DNA from: Epiperipatus broadwayi | Lineage: Eukaryota; Onychophora; Udeonychophora; Euonychophora; Peripatidae | DNA: 64,000 nucleotides | NCBI GenBank assembly: GCA_028023455.1 | Contig: JAQFVV010000018.1 | Span: forward strand, 10,436,771 to 10,500,770 | Reading direction: 5' to 3' | In this document: in pieces, positions 54,601 to 64,000 of the stretch | Position numbering within the stretch: position 1 is the first letter of the stretch | Layout: every line of letters starts with the position of its first letter | The notes under the pieces: model-generated | The model's database searches: none | Told to the model about the DNA's origin: nothing | The model's input: the letters and a program-made list of their open reading frames with translations, nothing else | Made by a program: the position numbers and the translations under genes

Positions 54601-55641
54601 GAAATTAATAGAAGACACCATCATGAATTCTGCAAGGAAAATAATTGATTCTCTTTCAAAAGTTTATACTTCATTATTTGCAAAAGCAGTCCTTCTCAAC
54701 ATGTTATTGTTCCCCAGAATTTCTTACTATATGCCATTCATTAAATTCTCATCAAAATTTATCAAGAATATAAACTCTCTTTGTTCTAGACTAATGTGGA
54801 AGGGTAAAACTGTTGCTATTAGCTTAAGAAGAGTTCAGAGACTAACAAAACTTAATGGTTTGTCAATGCACTCACTTCAGGTTCTTTATCTACAGAAATC
54901 AAATAACCTCATTATAAGACTTAATGGGATTTTTCCTGATGACTCACCTTTTCTACATATTCATCCTACAAATACACCACCTCCAATTAATGATGGTTGG
55001 CTGACACAAGTCTTAATTGACATTGCAAAAATTCTCACACCTATAACTCAAATAAAACCAATGAAACTTCGTTATTGGGATGCCTATCTTCTTTTGTTTT
55101 CACCAATTATCCCAGATCCTAACATTCTCACCTGTATAAACGTTGCCATTATAAAGAAATATAAAAGATGGAATCTAGAGCCAAAATATTTGGACTTCCT
55201 TCTAAAGTTAAATATCAATGCCCTTCCCACAAGACATTTTCTTGTGATGTACAGAGGTTTTTCATCTTTGGACCCTGTGTGCTCACTCTGCCATAAGGAG
55301 GATGATACCATATTTCACATTTTCACAATTGTTCATCTATTCATGACTGTAGAATATTGATTAATCAAATTTATATATCAAAATATTCAATTATCAACAC
55401 ACTCATAGAAGGTATTGCCTCTGGGGATTTTGCAACTATAAGAAGTGCCACTTTCATTACTTTTTGTCTATGGTTTGTCAGATGCATTCTAATCTTCAAA
55501 TCAGTTTTGCCTGATCAAAAATTAATTTTTCTACAAAAATTAAAAGAAATCAAAGAAAGAGATTTGAAGTTAGCTCCTCACTTTGTGGTGAATTCCACAT
55601 GGAATCTTGTTAATGTTGGTCATTCCTCTCTGGATGAGTGA
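54596..55641 (+). pseudogene. L1/Tx1-like LINE C-terminal region
   Basis: The 254-codon frame 54596-55360 contains AVLLNMLLFPRISYYMPFI and FIKNINSLCSRLMWKGKT, typical of L1/Tx1 ORF2 after the RT (in.llp...y...iwk.k). It ends with CSLCHKEDDTIFHIF, a CCHC-like knuckle whose last Cys is out of frame. It continues in 55357-55641 up to GHSSLDE and a stop. Confidence 0.8.
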
Positions 55642-55719
55642 GTTTTTGCTATTTTTTTTTCTTTTGTTGTATATATAGTTGAATAAACCTGTTTTTGATA
55701 AATAAAACAAAAGTATTTA

Positions 55720-56425
55720 AATTATTGTATAAATACATAGGTGTTTAAAACAAATTAATTCTTTTTGTAATACATTTCAACATTTTCCATACATTTTAAT
55801 TTTCTAAGTTTTCTATGATCAAATATAACATATATATTTCTGAAAGCAGTAATCCAAATTAACATTAATGAGATATCTATAAGAAAGATTTAATAGCTCT
55901 ATAAAAAAGACAATAAATATCTGATGGGAGTGCTAAAATGATTCCCATATTAAACTGATTATTGGAAGAACATTTCTGTACTACATCTAGCAGTCATCTT
56001 TTATTTTTATTATAATATTCAATCTAGCAACCTGAATTTTTTAACAATCTTAGGCTAGAAACCCAAACAAATTTGTTATTTATATATATTTTAATGATTT
56101 CATATAAGAGTTAATTAAAAACATTATTGACTTTTAATAAAAAAGAAAACATATACCAAATCAAAATTATAAAAAGTCCTTCAGCATACATTTAATTCAC
56201 ATCATTCTGTCCATAAGTCATCTATGAAAGCATAAGTAGTCAATAGAAGTCAGGATGGTAATACCAAATTGGCAGGAATTCTTGGTTTCAAAATCTTAGA
56301 ATGTTTGAAATTTAAATCATTAACTATAGTAATAAATTTATAAATAAAAAAATATTATAGTGCAAAGCTATACAACTTAATGAGGAAAATTAATATCCAG
56401 AAACTAATCTGGAAGTATGATCATC
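55720..56425. other. AT-rich spacer
   Basis: No coding or repeat structure recognised. Confidence 0.5.
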
Positions 56426-56429
56426 ATTT

Positions 56430-57520
56430 TCAACCATTACTGATCTACTGTAGATTTAAGTTTAATCCAGTCTTTCTTATCTGTTTCTTCATATTATACC
56501 ATAGAATATCATTTTATTATTCACTAGAATATAGTCTCTTCACAGATCTTTTACAATTTCTAGTGATCTAGTTTAAGACTTCAACTGTCCATCTATCATC
56601 ATCTCTTCTACTAATATGCACCTATATATTTTGTTTCAATTTTCTATTGTCATTTCGCCACACATCTCTCAACACTTTGTTGAGTGGTTTGAAGTCTGTA
56701 CTATTCTCTTATTAAGTGTCTTACATTCTTAACTAAAAAGTGATAAAACACTTGTATTAAAAACTTTTCTTTTCAAACATGTAGGAATATTTCTTTTTAA
56801 TATTATTTCTGCCAAAAGTACTCCTTACAAATTTTAATGTATGATTAATTCTTCCAATATGCCTCATATGTACTTTGTAGTCAGTAACTTCTAATTCATT
56901 ATTATCAATCTTTATTCTTTAGTACATTATTTTAGTCTTCTTAGTACTTATTTTTATTTTTATTGGATAACTCTTGCAATATAAAATCAACACATCTGCA
57001 AAATATAATGACAAATAATTTCCATATATTTTTATTTTCTGAGTTTTTCATTTTAATATAAAAAATACTTTTTTTGCTTTAAGGGTTTTGGAGATACTTT
57101 CTCATATACCCATGTCAATGTTTATTTTCATAGTGCCACTATATATCTAATAATTGCTATTACATTTTGATAAATACTCTTTAAAATATCTCCATATCCT
57201 AGTTCTTTATCTTGATAGTCCAAAACTTTAATCACTGTGACAGTGTTTATAGAATCAAATGCTTTTTTTATGGATAGTTTACAAATTCTAACTAAAGAGA
57301 TAATTTCTATTTGTTGGTCCTTCCAATAACTTATCTCAATATTTAACATTTTTGGTTGGATTGATTCAAATTTCATTGTAAGTTTTAAAAATCTTGCATA
57401 CAACTGAACATCTGTAATTATTAGTATCTTCTTTATACTTTTTTTAAATACTAATATTATTATTGCGTTCTTTCCATAAATTATCATTTAAAAATTTAAT
57501 AGTTTTGTCAACAATTTTTC
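56430..57520 (-). pseudogene. RTE-like LINE, decayed
   Basis: - frame 57128-57487 ends with IKKAFDSINTVTVIKVLDYQ and ILKSIYQNVIAIIRY, matching RTE RT block A and the following helix (DfkKAFDsv...vLkaL...YI.lik.iY.na.a.i). Around 56570-56700 the strand has a C-terminal RRDDDRWTVEVLN-like block as in the 44180 copy. The middle of the RT is too decayed to read. Confidence 0.65.
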
Positions 57521-58670
57521 TATTTTATCATTTGTTTCTTTTAAGATCAATAATAATTTTATGACTTCCTAAAGCTTATCCTTTCTTGACAGATTTAGTT
57601 GTATATCTATATTTTCACTTAAAATACTTGGCAATTAAAAATTTACTTATTGTAATGACTATTTTGTTTTCTTGTTCTTTGAAACTCTTCCAAACATTTC
57701 ACAATGTTCCCATTTTTTTAATAATAGTTCAATCTTTTCATTATTGAAATAACTTTTCTTCCAATACCAGGGTATTGGTTTATTTTTGTGAGACTCACTT
57801 TCTTCTATAACTTTCCTTGACAATTCACAGTTATATATTCTTAGATTATTAACTGTTTTTTATACTTTACAAAACTCCATATATTTATTTTTTCTTCAAA
57901 GGTCATATAAAAATACATACATATTCCCTCTTTATACATTGTCTTGTCTCAGACATGTCCAAACTATCTTTCTAATATTTTTTATCTTTTTAGTAATGCA
58001 TTAACAAATTTTCTTTTTGTCTAAATAAAATCCAATTCTGCTGCATTTTCATTTAGATACTTTCATGCTCAGTCTCTGTCCTCATTTATGTCACTATAAT
58101 GCATATACATAAGCACATAATTTCAGTTTAATAAATCAGATGTCTGAAACTAAATATTTCCTTAATAATATTGAGTTATATTAATAATTAATAATGAGAT
58201 TTGGATTAATATCAGAATATGAATTTGATAGCCTGATTTATTCAGTCATAACTTAATTAACTTATTATTTTAATGTATTAGGATATATTTGTACATTGTA
58301 GGCAGCAACTACTGATCTAGTTTCTAGAATTTAATATTTGCATAACCAAAGAATTCAAACTGAGTAAAAAAGGAATTATGTAAAATCAAGTGTATAAATT
58401 ATATGAGATTTGATATAAAATTACAAGTGCAACTGAGTAAACAGGTTATTATTTGAACAAATAATAGAAATATTGTTTAATAAAAAGATAAATTATTATT
58501 CTTCAGCATTACATTAAAAAAAAAGAAGAAAGAATCCCAAATTAAGTCTAAGAAAATATCAACAGTCTAATTTTAATCATTTCATTTTATTGAGGTAGTT
58601 GGATTTATTGCTTTTAAATAATCAAAGTCTTAACAGATATTAACATATAGAATAAATTTATATGAAATAA
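57521..58670. other. AT-rich, possibly upstream part of the RTE-like copy
   Basis: 57700-58080 reads on the - strand with some longer open stretches (for example a SHKNKPIPWYWKKSYF segment), but I could not match it to a family. 58080-58670 holds nothing recognised. Confidence 0.35.
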
Positions 58671-59026
58671 CTAAACATCACATGATCACCACTTCTCATG
58701 CTTGCACTTAACTGTTATTAAAACAGGCAATACTCTCCATACAGTAGTACCAGCCAGAGTAATCAATGGATACCAGAAAGGCTTGTGAATAAAATCCCCA
58801 TCTAGTGACCACTCATCCAATATCCCAGACTAGTTAAGTAGAGATAAAAGGTTGCTGCTGGAGGGTTGCATTAGATCCTAAGATCTCGGTGCAGTGCTTT
58901 CAGATCCGAGACTCCTCACTGACAAAGGCCAAAAGCCAGAAACTAGTCTAAGGATATTGACTGAGTAGGCACTAGATGGGGATTTTATGCACAAGCCTTC
59001 TGGCATCCTTTGATTACTCTGGCTGG
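58671..59026. repeat. Foldback relative of the 433-bp repeat
   Basis: Left part (aacatcacatgatcacc, aactgttattaaaacaggc, ctctccatacagtagt, ccagccagagtaatcaatgg) matches the array at 11788-15547. The right part (gtaggcactagatgggga to gattactctggctgg) is the inverse of the left inner part. The middle (gttgctgctggag...gttgcattagatcc) is inverted relative to the array units. The outer right end is missing. Confidence 0.8.
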
Positions 59027-59499
59027 TAATTGTTTTAATGAATAAAAAAAAAAGAAACTCCTAATCTCACATGTAAAGAAATATGCACATGTAATATATA
59101 TGTAAATTATACTGATTTACCTTTCAAATGTATCTTATGATGAAGCTATAAATTATTTACCAAAAGAAAATATTAATTAAACTTTGGCACTAATAGCAAT
59201 GTTATGTGTATAACTATAAATGGTCTACATGAGAACTAACGATAATAAATTTAATTTCAAACATTCATTGTGCATTATGCATATAGCAGCCATTAGAAAC
59301 CAGTTAACACTTAGACAATTCCAATATAGATAACAATCAACAATCATAAACTGTTGTCAAGGCAACCTTTTAATAATAAGGGTAGAATCCCACCTTTATT
59401 TATGGTCCCATTTATTTATAGAGACTAAAGATTACAACTTTACAACAGAGATTGAAATTATTTATACAAAGAAGTTTAAATAAACCTCATTAAACAGGT
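59027..59499. other. AT-rich spacer
   Basis: No gene seen. A block at 59285-59310 (ccattagaaaccagttaaca) is repeated at about 59940 (ctagaaaccagtcaacac), bracketing the tandem repeats. Confidence 0.4.
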
Positions 59500-59950
59500 A
59501 AATATAACCTGTTCTGAATGAAGATTAATAACTAGTCAATTATAAAATTACAAATTACAATTATAAATTTTCAAATCACACTTAAAGTACTACTTAAATA
59601 ATAAGTATAATAATGCTAAATGGCTTTATAAGTAACCAACCTTTTCTGAATGAAGATTAATAACTAGTCATTAAACAGGTAAATATAACCTGTTCTGAAT
59701 GAAGATTAATAACTAGTCAATTAAAATATTACAAATTACAATTATAAATTTTCAAATCGCACTTAAAGTACTACTTAAATAATAAGTATAATAATGCTAA
59801 ATGGGTTTATAAGTAAGCAACCTTTTCTGAATGAAGATTAATAACTAGTCAATTATAACATTACAATTATAAATTTTCAAATCGCACAAAGTATTACTTA
59901 AATAATAAGTATAATAATGCTAAATGGATTTATAAGTAACTACTAGAAAC
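59500..59950 (+). repeat. Tandem repeat, ~130-180-bp unit
   Basis: gaatgaagattaataactag occurs at 59516, 59648, 59697 and 59829, each main copy followed by attataaattttcaaatc, tacttaaataataagtataa and gctaaatgg blocks. Unit lengths differ through indels. Confidence 0.85.
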
Positions 59951-60109
59951 CAGTCAACACTTGGAGAGAAGTGGTTAAATTTCTTACAGTTGGGTCGTAT
60001 AGATCAATAGGGGCATTATGATAGAAGACCTAACATACTGAATTATCATGGAAAAGGTACGTGAGGCAAAGATGGCTCAGGGGAATTGGAAAAGTGCATT
60101 GAGGCAAAT

Positions 60110-61190
60110 ATTTGAAGGAGTATAATCAGGTTTTCTCAGATATACCAAGTATAATCCAGAGCTTTGAGCAAAGAATTAAACTGAAGGAAAACTAACCCTT
60201 TAAAGCAAGATCATATCCTATTCCTTATCAGTATCAAAATGAAGAAATAAATAGATCAGATGATGGAATGGGGCATCATCTAAAGTGCTCATCAGCATAC
60301 TGTAATCCATTGGTGGTTGTAAAAAGAAAGATGGCATTGAGGCTGTGTCTTGTTCCAAGATGATCATAAATATACAGCATTTCAATATGAGGGTTATTCA
60401 TATCAATTCAACAGGATACCATTTGACCTAATCAACAGTGGGGCAGAGTTATTAAAATGCCTAGATCAGATACTAACCACTGAAGTAAAAGAATCTGGTC
60501 ATGATGTATGTGGATGACATGTTAGTAGCATCAGCCACTGTGGAAGAACATGTAAGGATTGTTGAAATGTTTTCAAAGGGATGCAGGGAAAAGGGAATTA
60601 AAGTAAACTTAAAGAAAAGTATGTTATTTCTGGAGGAGGTGACATTTTTAGGCCATATAGTAGGAGCACAGGCTATTAGGCCTCACCCTGATAAAGTATC
60701 AGCCATTATGGATTTTTCCTTAACCATATTTAGGAAATAAATATGATCCTTCCTAGGCTTGTGCAACTTCTACAACCAGTTTCAGGAATGGTTTGTGAAA
60801 TGAATGAAACCCTTAATTAGGTTATTAAGGAAAGATGTATCGTGGAAATGGAGGGAAGATCAAGAGTGAGCATTCAAAAACTTAAAGAAAAGTATGTTAT
60901 TCCTGGAGGAGGTGACATTTTTAGGCCATATAGTAAGAACACAGGCTATTAGGCCTCACCCTGATAAAGTATCAGCCATTAGGGATTTTCCCTTAACCAC
61001 ATTTAGGAAACATACGATCCTTCCTAGGCTTGTGCAACTTCTACAACCGGTTTCAGGAATGGTTTGTGAAACGAATGGAACCCTTAATTAGGTTATTAAG
61101 GATAGATGTATCATGGAAATGGAGGGAAGATCAAGAGTGAGCATTCAAAAGGATGAAACGGTTTATGGAATACATGATGCTGGCATTTCC
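60110..61190 (+). pseudogene. E5 reverse transcriptase with internal duplication
   Basis: IKLKEN, PFKARSYPIPY, CNPLVVVKRK (RT blocks 1-2), a deletion, then QFNRIPFGLINSG, MMYVDDMLVASAT (active-site YVDD intact) and FLEEVTFLGHIV. The block from 60608 to 60880 is repeated at 60881-61153 (period 273 bp, a multiple of 3), so the LGHIV...WKWREDQE connection region is present twice. Copy 1 has TAA and TGA within RK*I*S; copy 2 has a 1-bp frame shift at the same place. Confidence 0.85.
60605..61153 (+). repeat. 273-bp tandem duplication inside E5 RT
   Basis: aaacttaaagaaaagtatg starts both copies; both end agagtgagcattcaaaa. The copies are about 95% alike by eye. The junction reads AFK then NLKKSM, joining the end of the connection region back to its start. 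Confidence 0.92.
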
Positions 61191-61545
61191 TGATTTTGCA
61201 AAGCCATTCATTAAATGCAGATGGACAGTAGTGGGTATGGCCTGGGAACGATGTTGTCACAAGTGCAAGAGAATGGTCGGATAGGGGTCTTGTATTTCCT
61301 GAGTCAATTACTCAAAGGAGACCTGAACTCCATTATACCGCTACCGAAAAGGAAGCCCTGGAAATCATTTGGGCATTCCAAAAACTCTATACTCTTGTTG
61401 AGATCAAAAGTATTCATGGTCACATACCATAAAAGCTTGGAGTTCATCAATCACAGTTACTTAACCAATGCCAGTTGGAGTGCTGAAGTCTATACCTCCA
61501 TGAATATGACTATATGGTGAGGCACTTGCAAAGAGTCAGAGAATA
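61191..61545 (+). pseudogene. E5 RNase H
   Basis: QMDSSGYGLGTMLSQVQENG is the Q-T-DASgyGlGavLsQ block with the catalytic Asp kept. Next comes YFLSQLLKG, then, through shifts, the EkEaLaiiWa and TDHkaLeFl blocks (read as KPWKSFGHSK and VTYHKSLEFINHSYLTNA). Confidence 0.82.
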
Positions 61546-62570
61546 TTGTGGCTGATATTCTCAGCTGGAACCCTGTGCATTCAGTCTCAACATTTGCAGG
61601 TAGAAAATTTACACATTGCAGGAGTATGCTTAAGAATATGTAAAGGGGTCAAAAGTGATCTTAAACAGTTGGCCCAGTGCCAATGTGGAAGACCGAACAT
61701 TGGCTCAAGAAATGGTTTTATTGACCTGGCATGCAGAGTCATAAGCCAATGTGAAATTTATCAGAAAGCCAAACTGGCAAATAGAAGTTATGCAGCCCTG
61801 ATGATTTCCATGATATCAAAGAAACCATGTGAGATGATGGCAGTGGACTATTATGGTCCACTACTGGCATACAATAAGAAGTATTTACTGGTGGTATATG
61901 ATTTGTTTTCCAAATTTGTGGCTGCCTACTAATAGCTCAAGAGAATGCAAGAAACACGATACATGCATTTGAAAAGGAAGATTTTCCATCGGTGAAAAAA
62001 AACTTCAGGTTGTTCTCTCAGATCACGGGACACCATTTATATCTGGAGAATGGGGAAGATGTATTGGAATCCTCAGCCAAATCTGTGTGAACGGGTGATG
62101 TGCAAGTTGGAGAGGCTGTTTAGAACCTACATCCCAATCACACAGGAGGTTGGTTCGAAAAGTTTCAGATATACTCAATTTACATTAATTGGTCAGTCAA
62201 CAAATCAACAGGTTTTTCACCTGTGAGGTTACTTTGGCAAACATGCTCCTAGGTTAATCCAGGATCTCTTGCCAGGAATGGAAGAAAATCCAATAGATAC
62301 CAAAAGTGATCAAAAAACAGAATGGGAACACCCCATAGGTTTAAGGTAGGGGACCAAGTTATGATAAAGATGTCACATGTGAGTGAACCAGGGAAGTTTA
62401 TATGTAAAAAATTTCTGTAATTTATATGAGGGTCCTTTCCCAATCGTAAAGTGTCAGGGGGACAATGTGTTTTGGATAGACTCTGGGCAGGAGATAAAGG
62501 GGTTTTATAATGTCCAGTCACTCAAACCCATGCCGCTACACCAGGACAGTAAGGAGTGGGTTAGAACTTA
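61546..62570 (+). pseudogene. E5 integrase
   Basis: Frame 61546-61932 has a zinc-type Cys region (ISQCEIYQKAK), then KPCEMMAVDYYGPLLAYNKKYLLVVYDLFSKFVAAY, the core block with its first catalytic Asp (AVDYYGPL). The second catalytic block follows out of frame near 62015. The C-terminal SH3-like part is in FKVGDQVMIK and YEGPFPIVKCQGDNVFWI. Confidence 0.85.
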
Positions 62571-62624
62571 GTGCTTGGATTTGAGCCATTCAAATACCTA
62601 AGCTGCATTTGAAGTTTCAAATGA

Positions 62625-62910
62625 GGGGGGGGTATTGCAACAGGGGGGTTCAAACCCTGTTTTGAAAGGGAAATTTTGTATCCATGCACAGATATATATA
62701 TAATTTTTAGTATTATTTATTCGCATACTATATTCAATTTTTTTTTATATATCCAAATAAGTAGATAAAGGTTTAAAATAATCTTGAAGCATGGGGAGAG
62801 AGGGTTGTGCTCTTTTATTTTCTTAAAACACAGGTATACATATTGTTGTATGTGTGGGATGAATGGATGCAATAAATATATATTTTATTTTCAAGATAGA
62901 GTTTGCTACA
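62625..62910 (+). repeat. E5 polypurine tract and presumed 3' LTR
   Basis: AATGAGGGGGGGG at 62620-62632 is a polypurine tract, followed by TAT and TGCAACAGGGGGG at 62636, the likely LTR start. AATAAA at 62871-62876 would be its poly-A signal. The LTR end is uncertain; TGCTACA ending at 62910 is one candidate. No second LTR in the window to confirm it. Confidence 0.5.
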
Positions 62911-63405
62911 TTTTATTTTATTCATGATAGAAAAGAGATGGTAAAGGAAAAAACCATACATGGAATACACTTTAACAAAGTTACTATCTAAAAAATTTTA
63001 AGAAAAGGAAAAACAAAGAGCGAAAGGAGAAAATAACTTACAGGTGTTCAGCAGAATTTTTGTGGCCTTGGCAAAGAAAAAAAGTGCTAAAAGCTTTTTT
63101 TTGCTTTGTTTCTTAAAAGGCAGACTTAGAATGACACGTGATAGAGAAACCCAAAGGGTGGAGGGGATGGAAATTCCAGGAATTTAGAACTTTCAAGAAT
63201 AAATTTAAAAATGTAAAAGCATTATTTAACTAATTATTTCAAGGAATTAATATAATTTTCATTTTGATGCAGTTGGAAGGAACATAAGGAAATCCATCAT
63301 TTGATTGCAGTATTAAATTATTACGCAAAAGACATCAGATCGGTATTATTTTCTAAAACAAATAGTGTATTTGCGACCTATGAATAAATATATTGGGGTA
63401 AAAAC
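62911..63405. other. Spacer, no feature recognised
   Basis: Less AT-rich than most of the window around 62990-63190, but no frame or repeat was recognised. Confidence 0.45.
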
Positions 63406-63720
63406 TTAAGCATGCTGGGTTTTGATCCCATCCCATGAAGATACGTAAACTGCTACAACCAGAAATATTTGCCTACCCTTGGAGGAAGCCAGAATTGGAC
63501 TGAAGTCAACATCAAAGTTTAATACCAAGTTAGAGAACCACGCAGACTGGATACATTGGGGATCATCAGTTTCAATGGCCATAGCATCGAACAAACCGTT
63601 ATCATTACCTTTATGGATTTGTAGTTTTCCCCGAGGAAATTCCAAGTAATATGTACATTTTATCATATATCTTTTATTCCAAATATTAGTGCATTTTGTG
63701 GTGATGACGTATAGAGATTT
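63406..63720 (-). CDS. Unidentified ORF of higher G+C, possibly an exon
   Basis: The - strand is open from just after a TGA near 63720 to a TAA at 63406. A methionine at 63664-63666 would give 86 residues; the open frame upstream adds about 17 more (SLYVITTKCTNIWNKRY). Composition is unlike the Phe/Ile/Lys/Asn-rich chance frames elsewhere: it has balanced residues, several Trp, Asp and Gly, and higher G+C. Stretches such as YYLEFPRGKLQIHKGN and DDPQCIQSAWFSN look protein-like. I recognise no family or motif. It could be a piece of a host or transposon gene on the opposite strand, or chance. Confidence 0.3.
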   Translation of the reverse strand, partial: KSLYVITTKCTNIWNKRYMIKCTYYLEFPRGKLQIHKGNDNGLFDAMAIETDDPQCIQSAWFSNLVLNFDVDFSPILASSKGRQIFLVVAVYVSSWDGIKTQHA

Positions 63721-64000
63721 TCATATAGTGACAATTTGATCAATTCTCTTTGCCATTCAAATAATATTTCCTGTCTGAATGGATTAAATATGGTGTTCTT
63801 TTATATATTTGATTGCTTGATTTATTGATCTATGCAGCGTGTGTATATTTATGAGTTTTTTTTAATTTTATTTTCCTTTTTGAAAATATTTGAGTACAAA
63901 ATAATATTGTTCTCCTTCATGGTTTATTAATTGCATTAAATATTAAAGCTAAGATAAAACATATCTATATCTGTGTTGTTTCTTTATTTATAGAGAATGC
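63721..64000. other. AT-rich right edge
   Basis: No feature recognised. Confidence 0.5.

Larger units (their letters stand above)
53088..55704 (+). mobile_element. L1/Tx1-like LINE, 5'-truncated, with 15-bp target duplication
   Basis: AAACAAAAGTATTTA occurs at 53073-53087 and 55705-55719, giving exact limits (2,617 bp). The insert starts in the endonuclease C-terminus (DHHAIKLDLTLDL) and ends in an AT-rich tail with aataaa motifs (gttgaataaacc, gataaataaa). RT and C-terminal regions follow in order with few disruptions, so this is one of the younger insertions in the window. Confidence 0.88.
60030..62910 (+). mobile_element. Ty3/gypsy element E5, 3' part (pol and 3' LTR)
   Basis: RT, RNase H, integrase and polypurine tract in order on the + strand, then an LTR start. 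gag, protease and a 5' LTR were not found. Compared with E1 and E2 the domains are better kept, but each has stops or shifts. See the separate domain entries. Confidence 0.8.

Noticed and set aside
59500-59950. CRISPR-like array
   Set aside because: Units are long, unequal and AT-rich, with no short repeat-spacer pattern, and the DNA is clearly eukaryotic.

Overview
The window is AT-rich metazoan nuclear DNA (about 70-75% A+T by eye) with only one recognisable cellular gene. That gene, on the + strand, is the 3' part of a diaphanous-related formin. Five exons encode the last 224 residues: the end of the FH2 domain, a coiled/basic linker, the DAD autoregulatory motif and a short tail. The DAD and tail look most like arthropod Diaphanous proteins, but that is an impression from memory and the host is not proven. 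The first intron seen (2499-9076) has every hallmark of a U12-type AT-AC intron. The last intron is about 27.9 kb and full of transposons. Everything 5' of 2374 in the gene lies outside the window.

Layout: 1-380, Penelope-like RT fragment (-). 1330-1910, possible degenerate terminal-inverted-repeat element. 2374-9715, formin exons 1-4, with tRNA-SINE-like repeats and an ~830-bp foldback element inside the U12 intron. 9716-37640, last formin intron. This intron holds an 11.5-kb hairpin; a ~433-bp tandem array that ends in an inverted unit and is split by a 2.24-kb solo LTR; a 6.0-kb LTR element with ~1.8-kb LTRs and a gutted interior; a hAT-like MITE with a hairpin MITE inside it; and a triple nest (Ty3/gypsy E1, containing Ty3/gypsy E2, containing an APE-type non-LTR element). 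37641-37786, last formin exon.

Downstream of the gene (37787-64000) there are decayed RTE-like LINEs, a Ty3/gypsy gag region with a long LTR, a hAT-like element carrying two LINEs, a 5'-truncated L1/Tx1-like LINE with a 15-bp target-site duplication, another RTE-like LINE, a copy of the foldback repeat, and a Ty3/gypsy pol with a 273-bp in-frame internal duplication. An unassigned ORF of unusual composition sits near the right edge.

Almost all transposon coding regions are broken by stops and frameshifts, so I see no autonomous element here. The biology of most interest is the AT-AC intron in the formin FH2 domain and the way nested, partly datable insertions have built the last intron. I found no sign of bacterial genes, a CRISPR array or a biosynthetic cluster.
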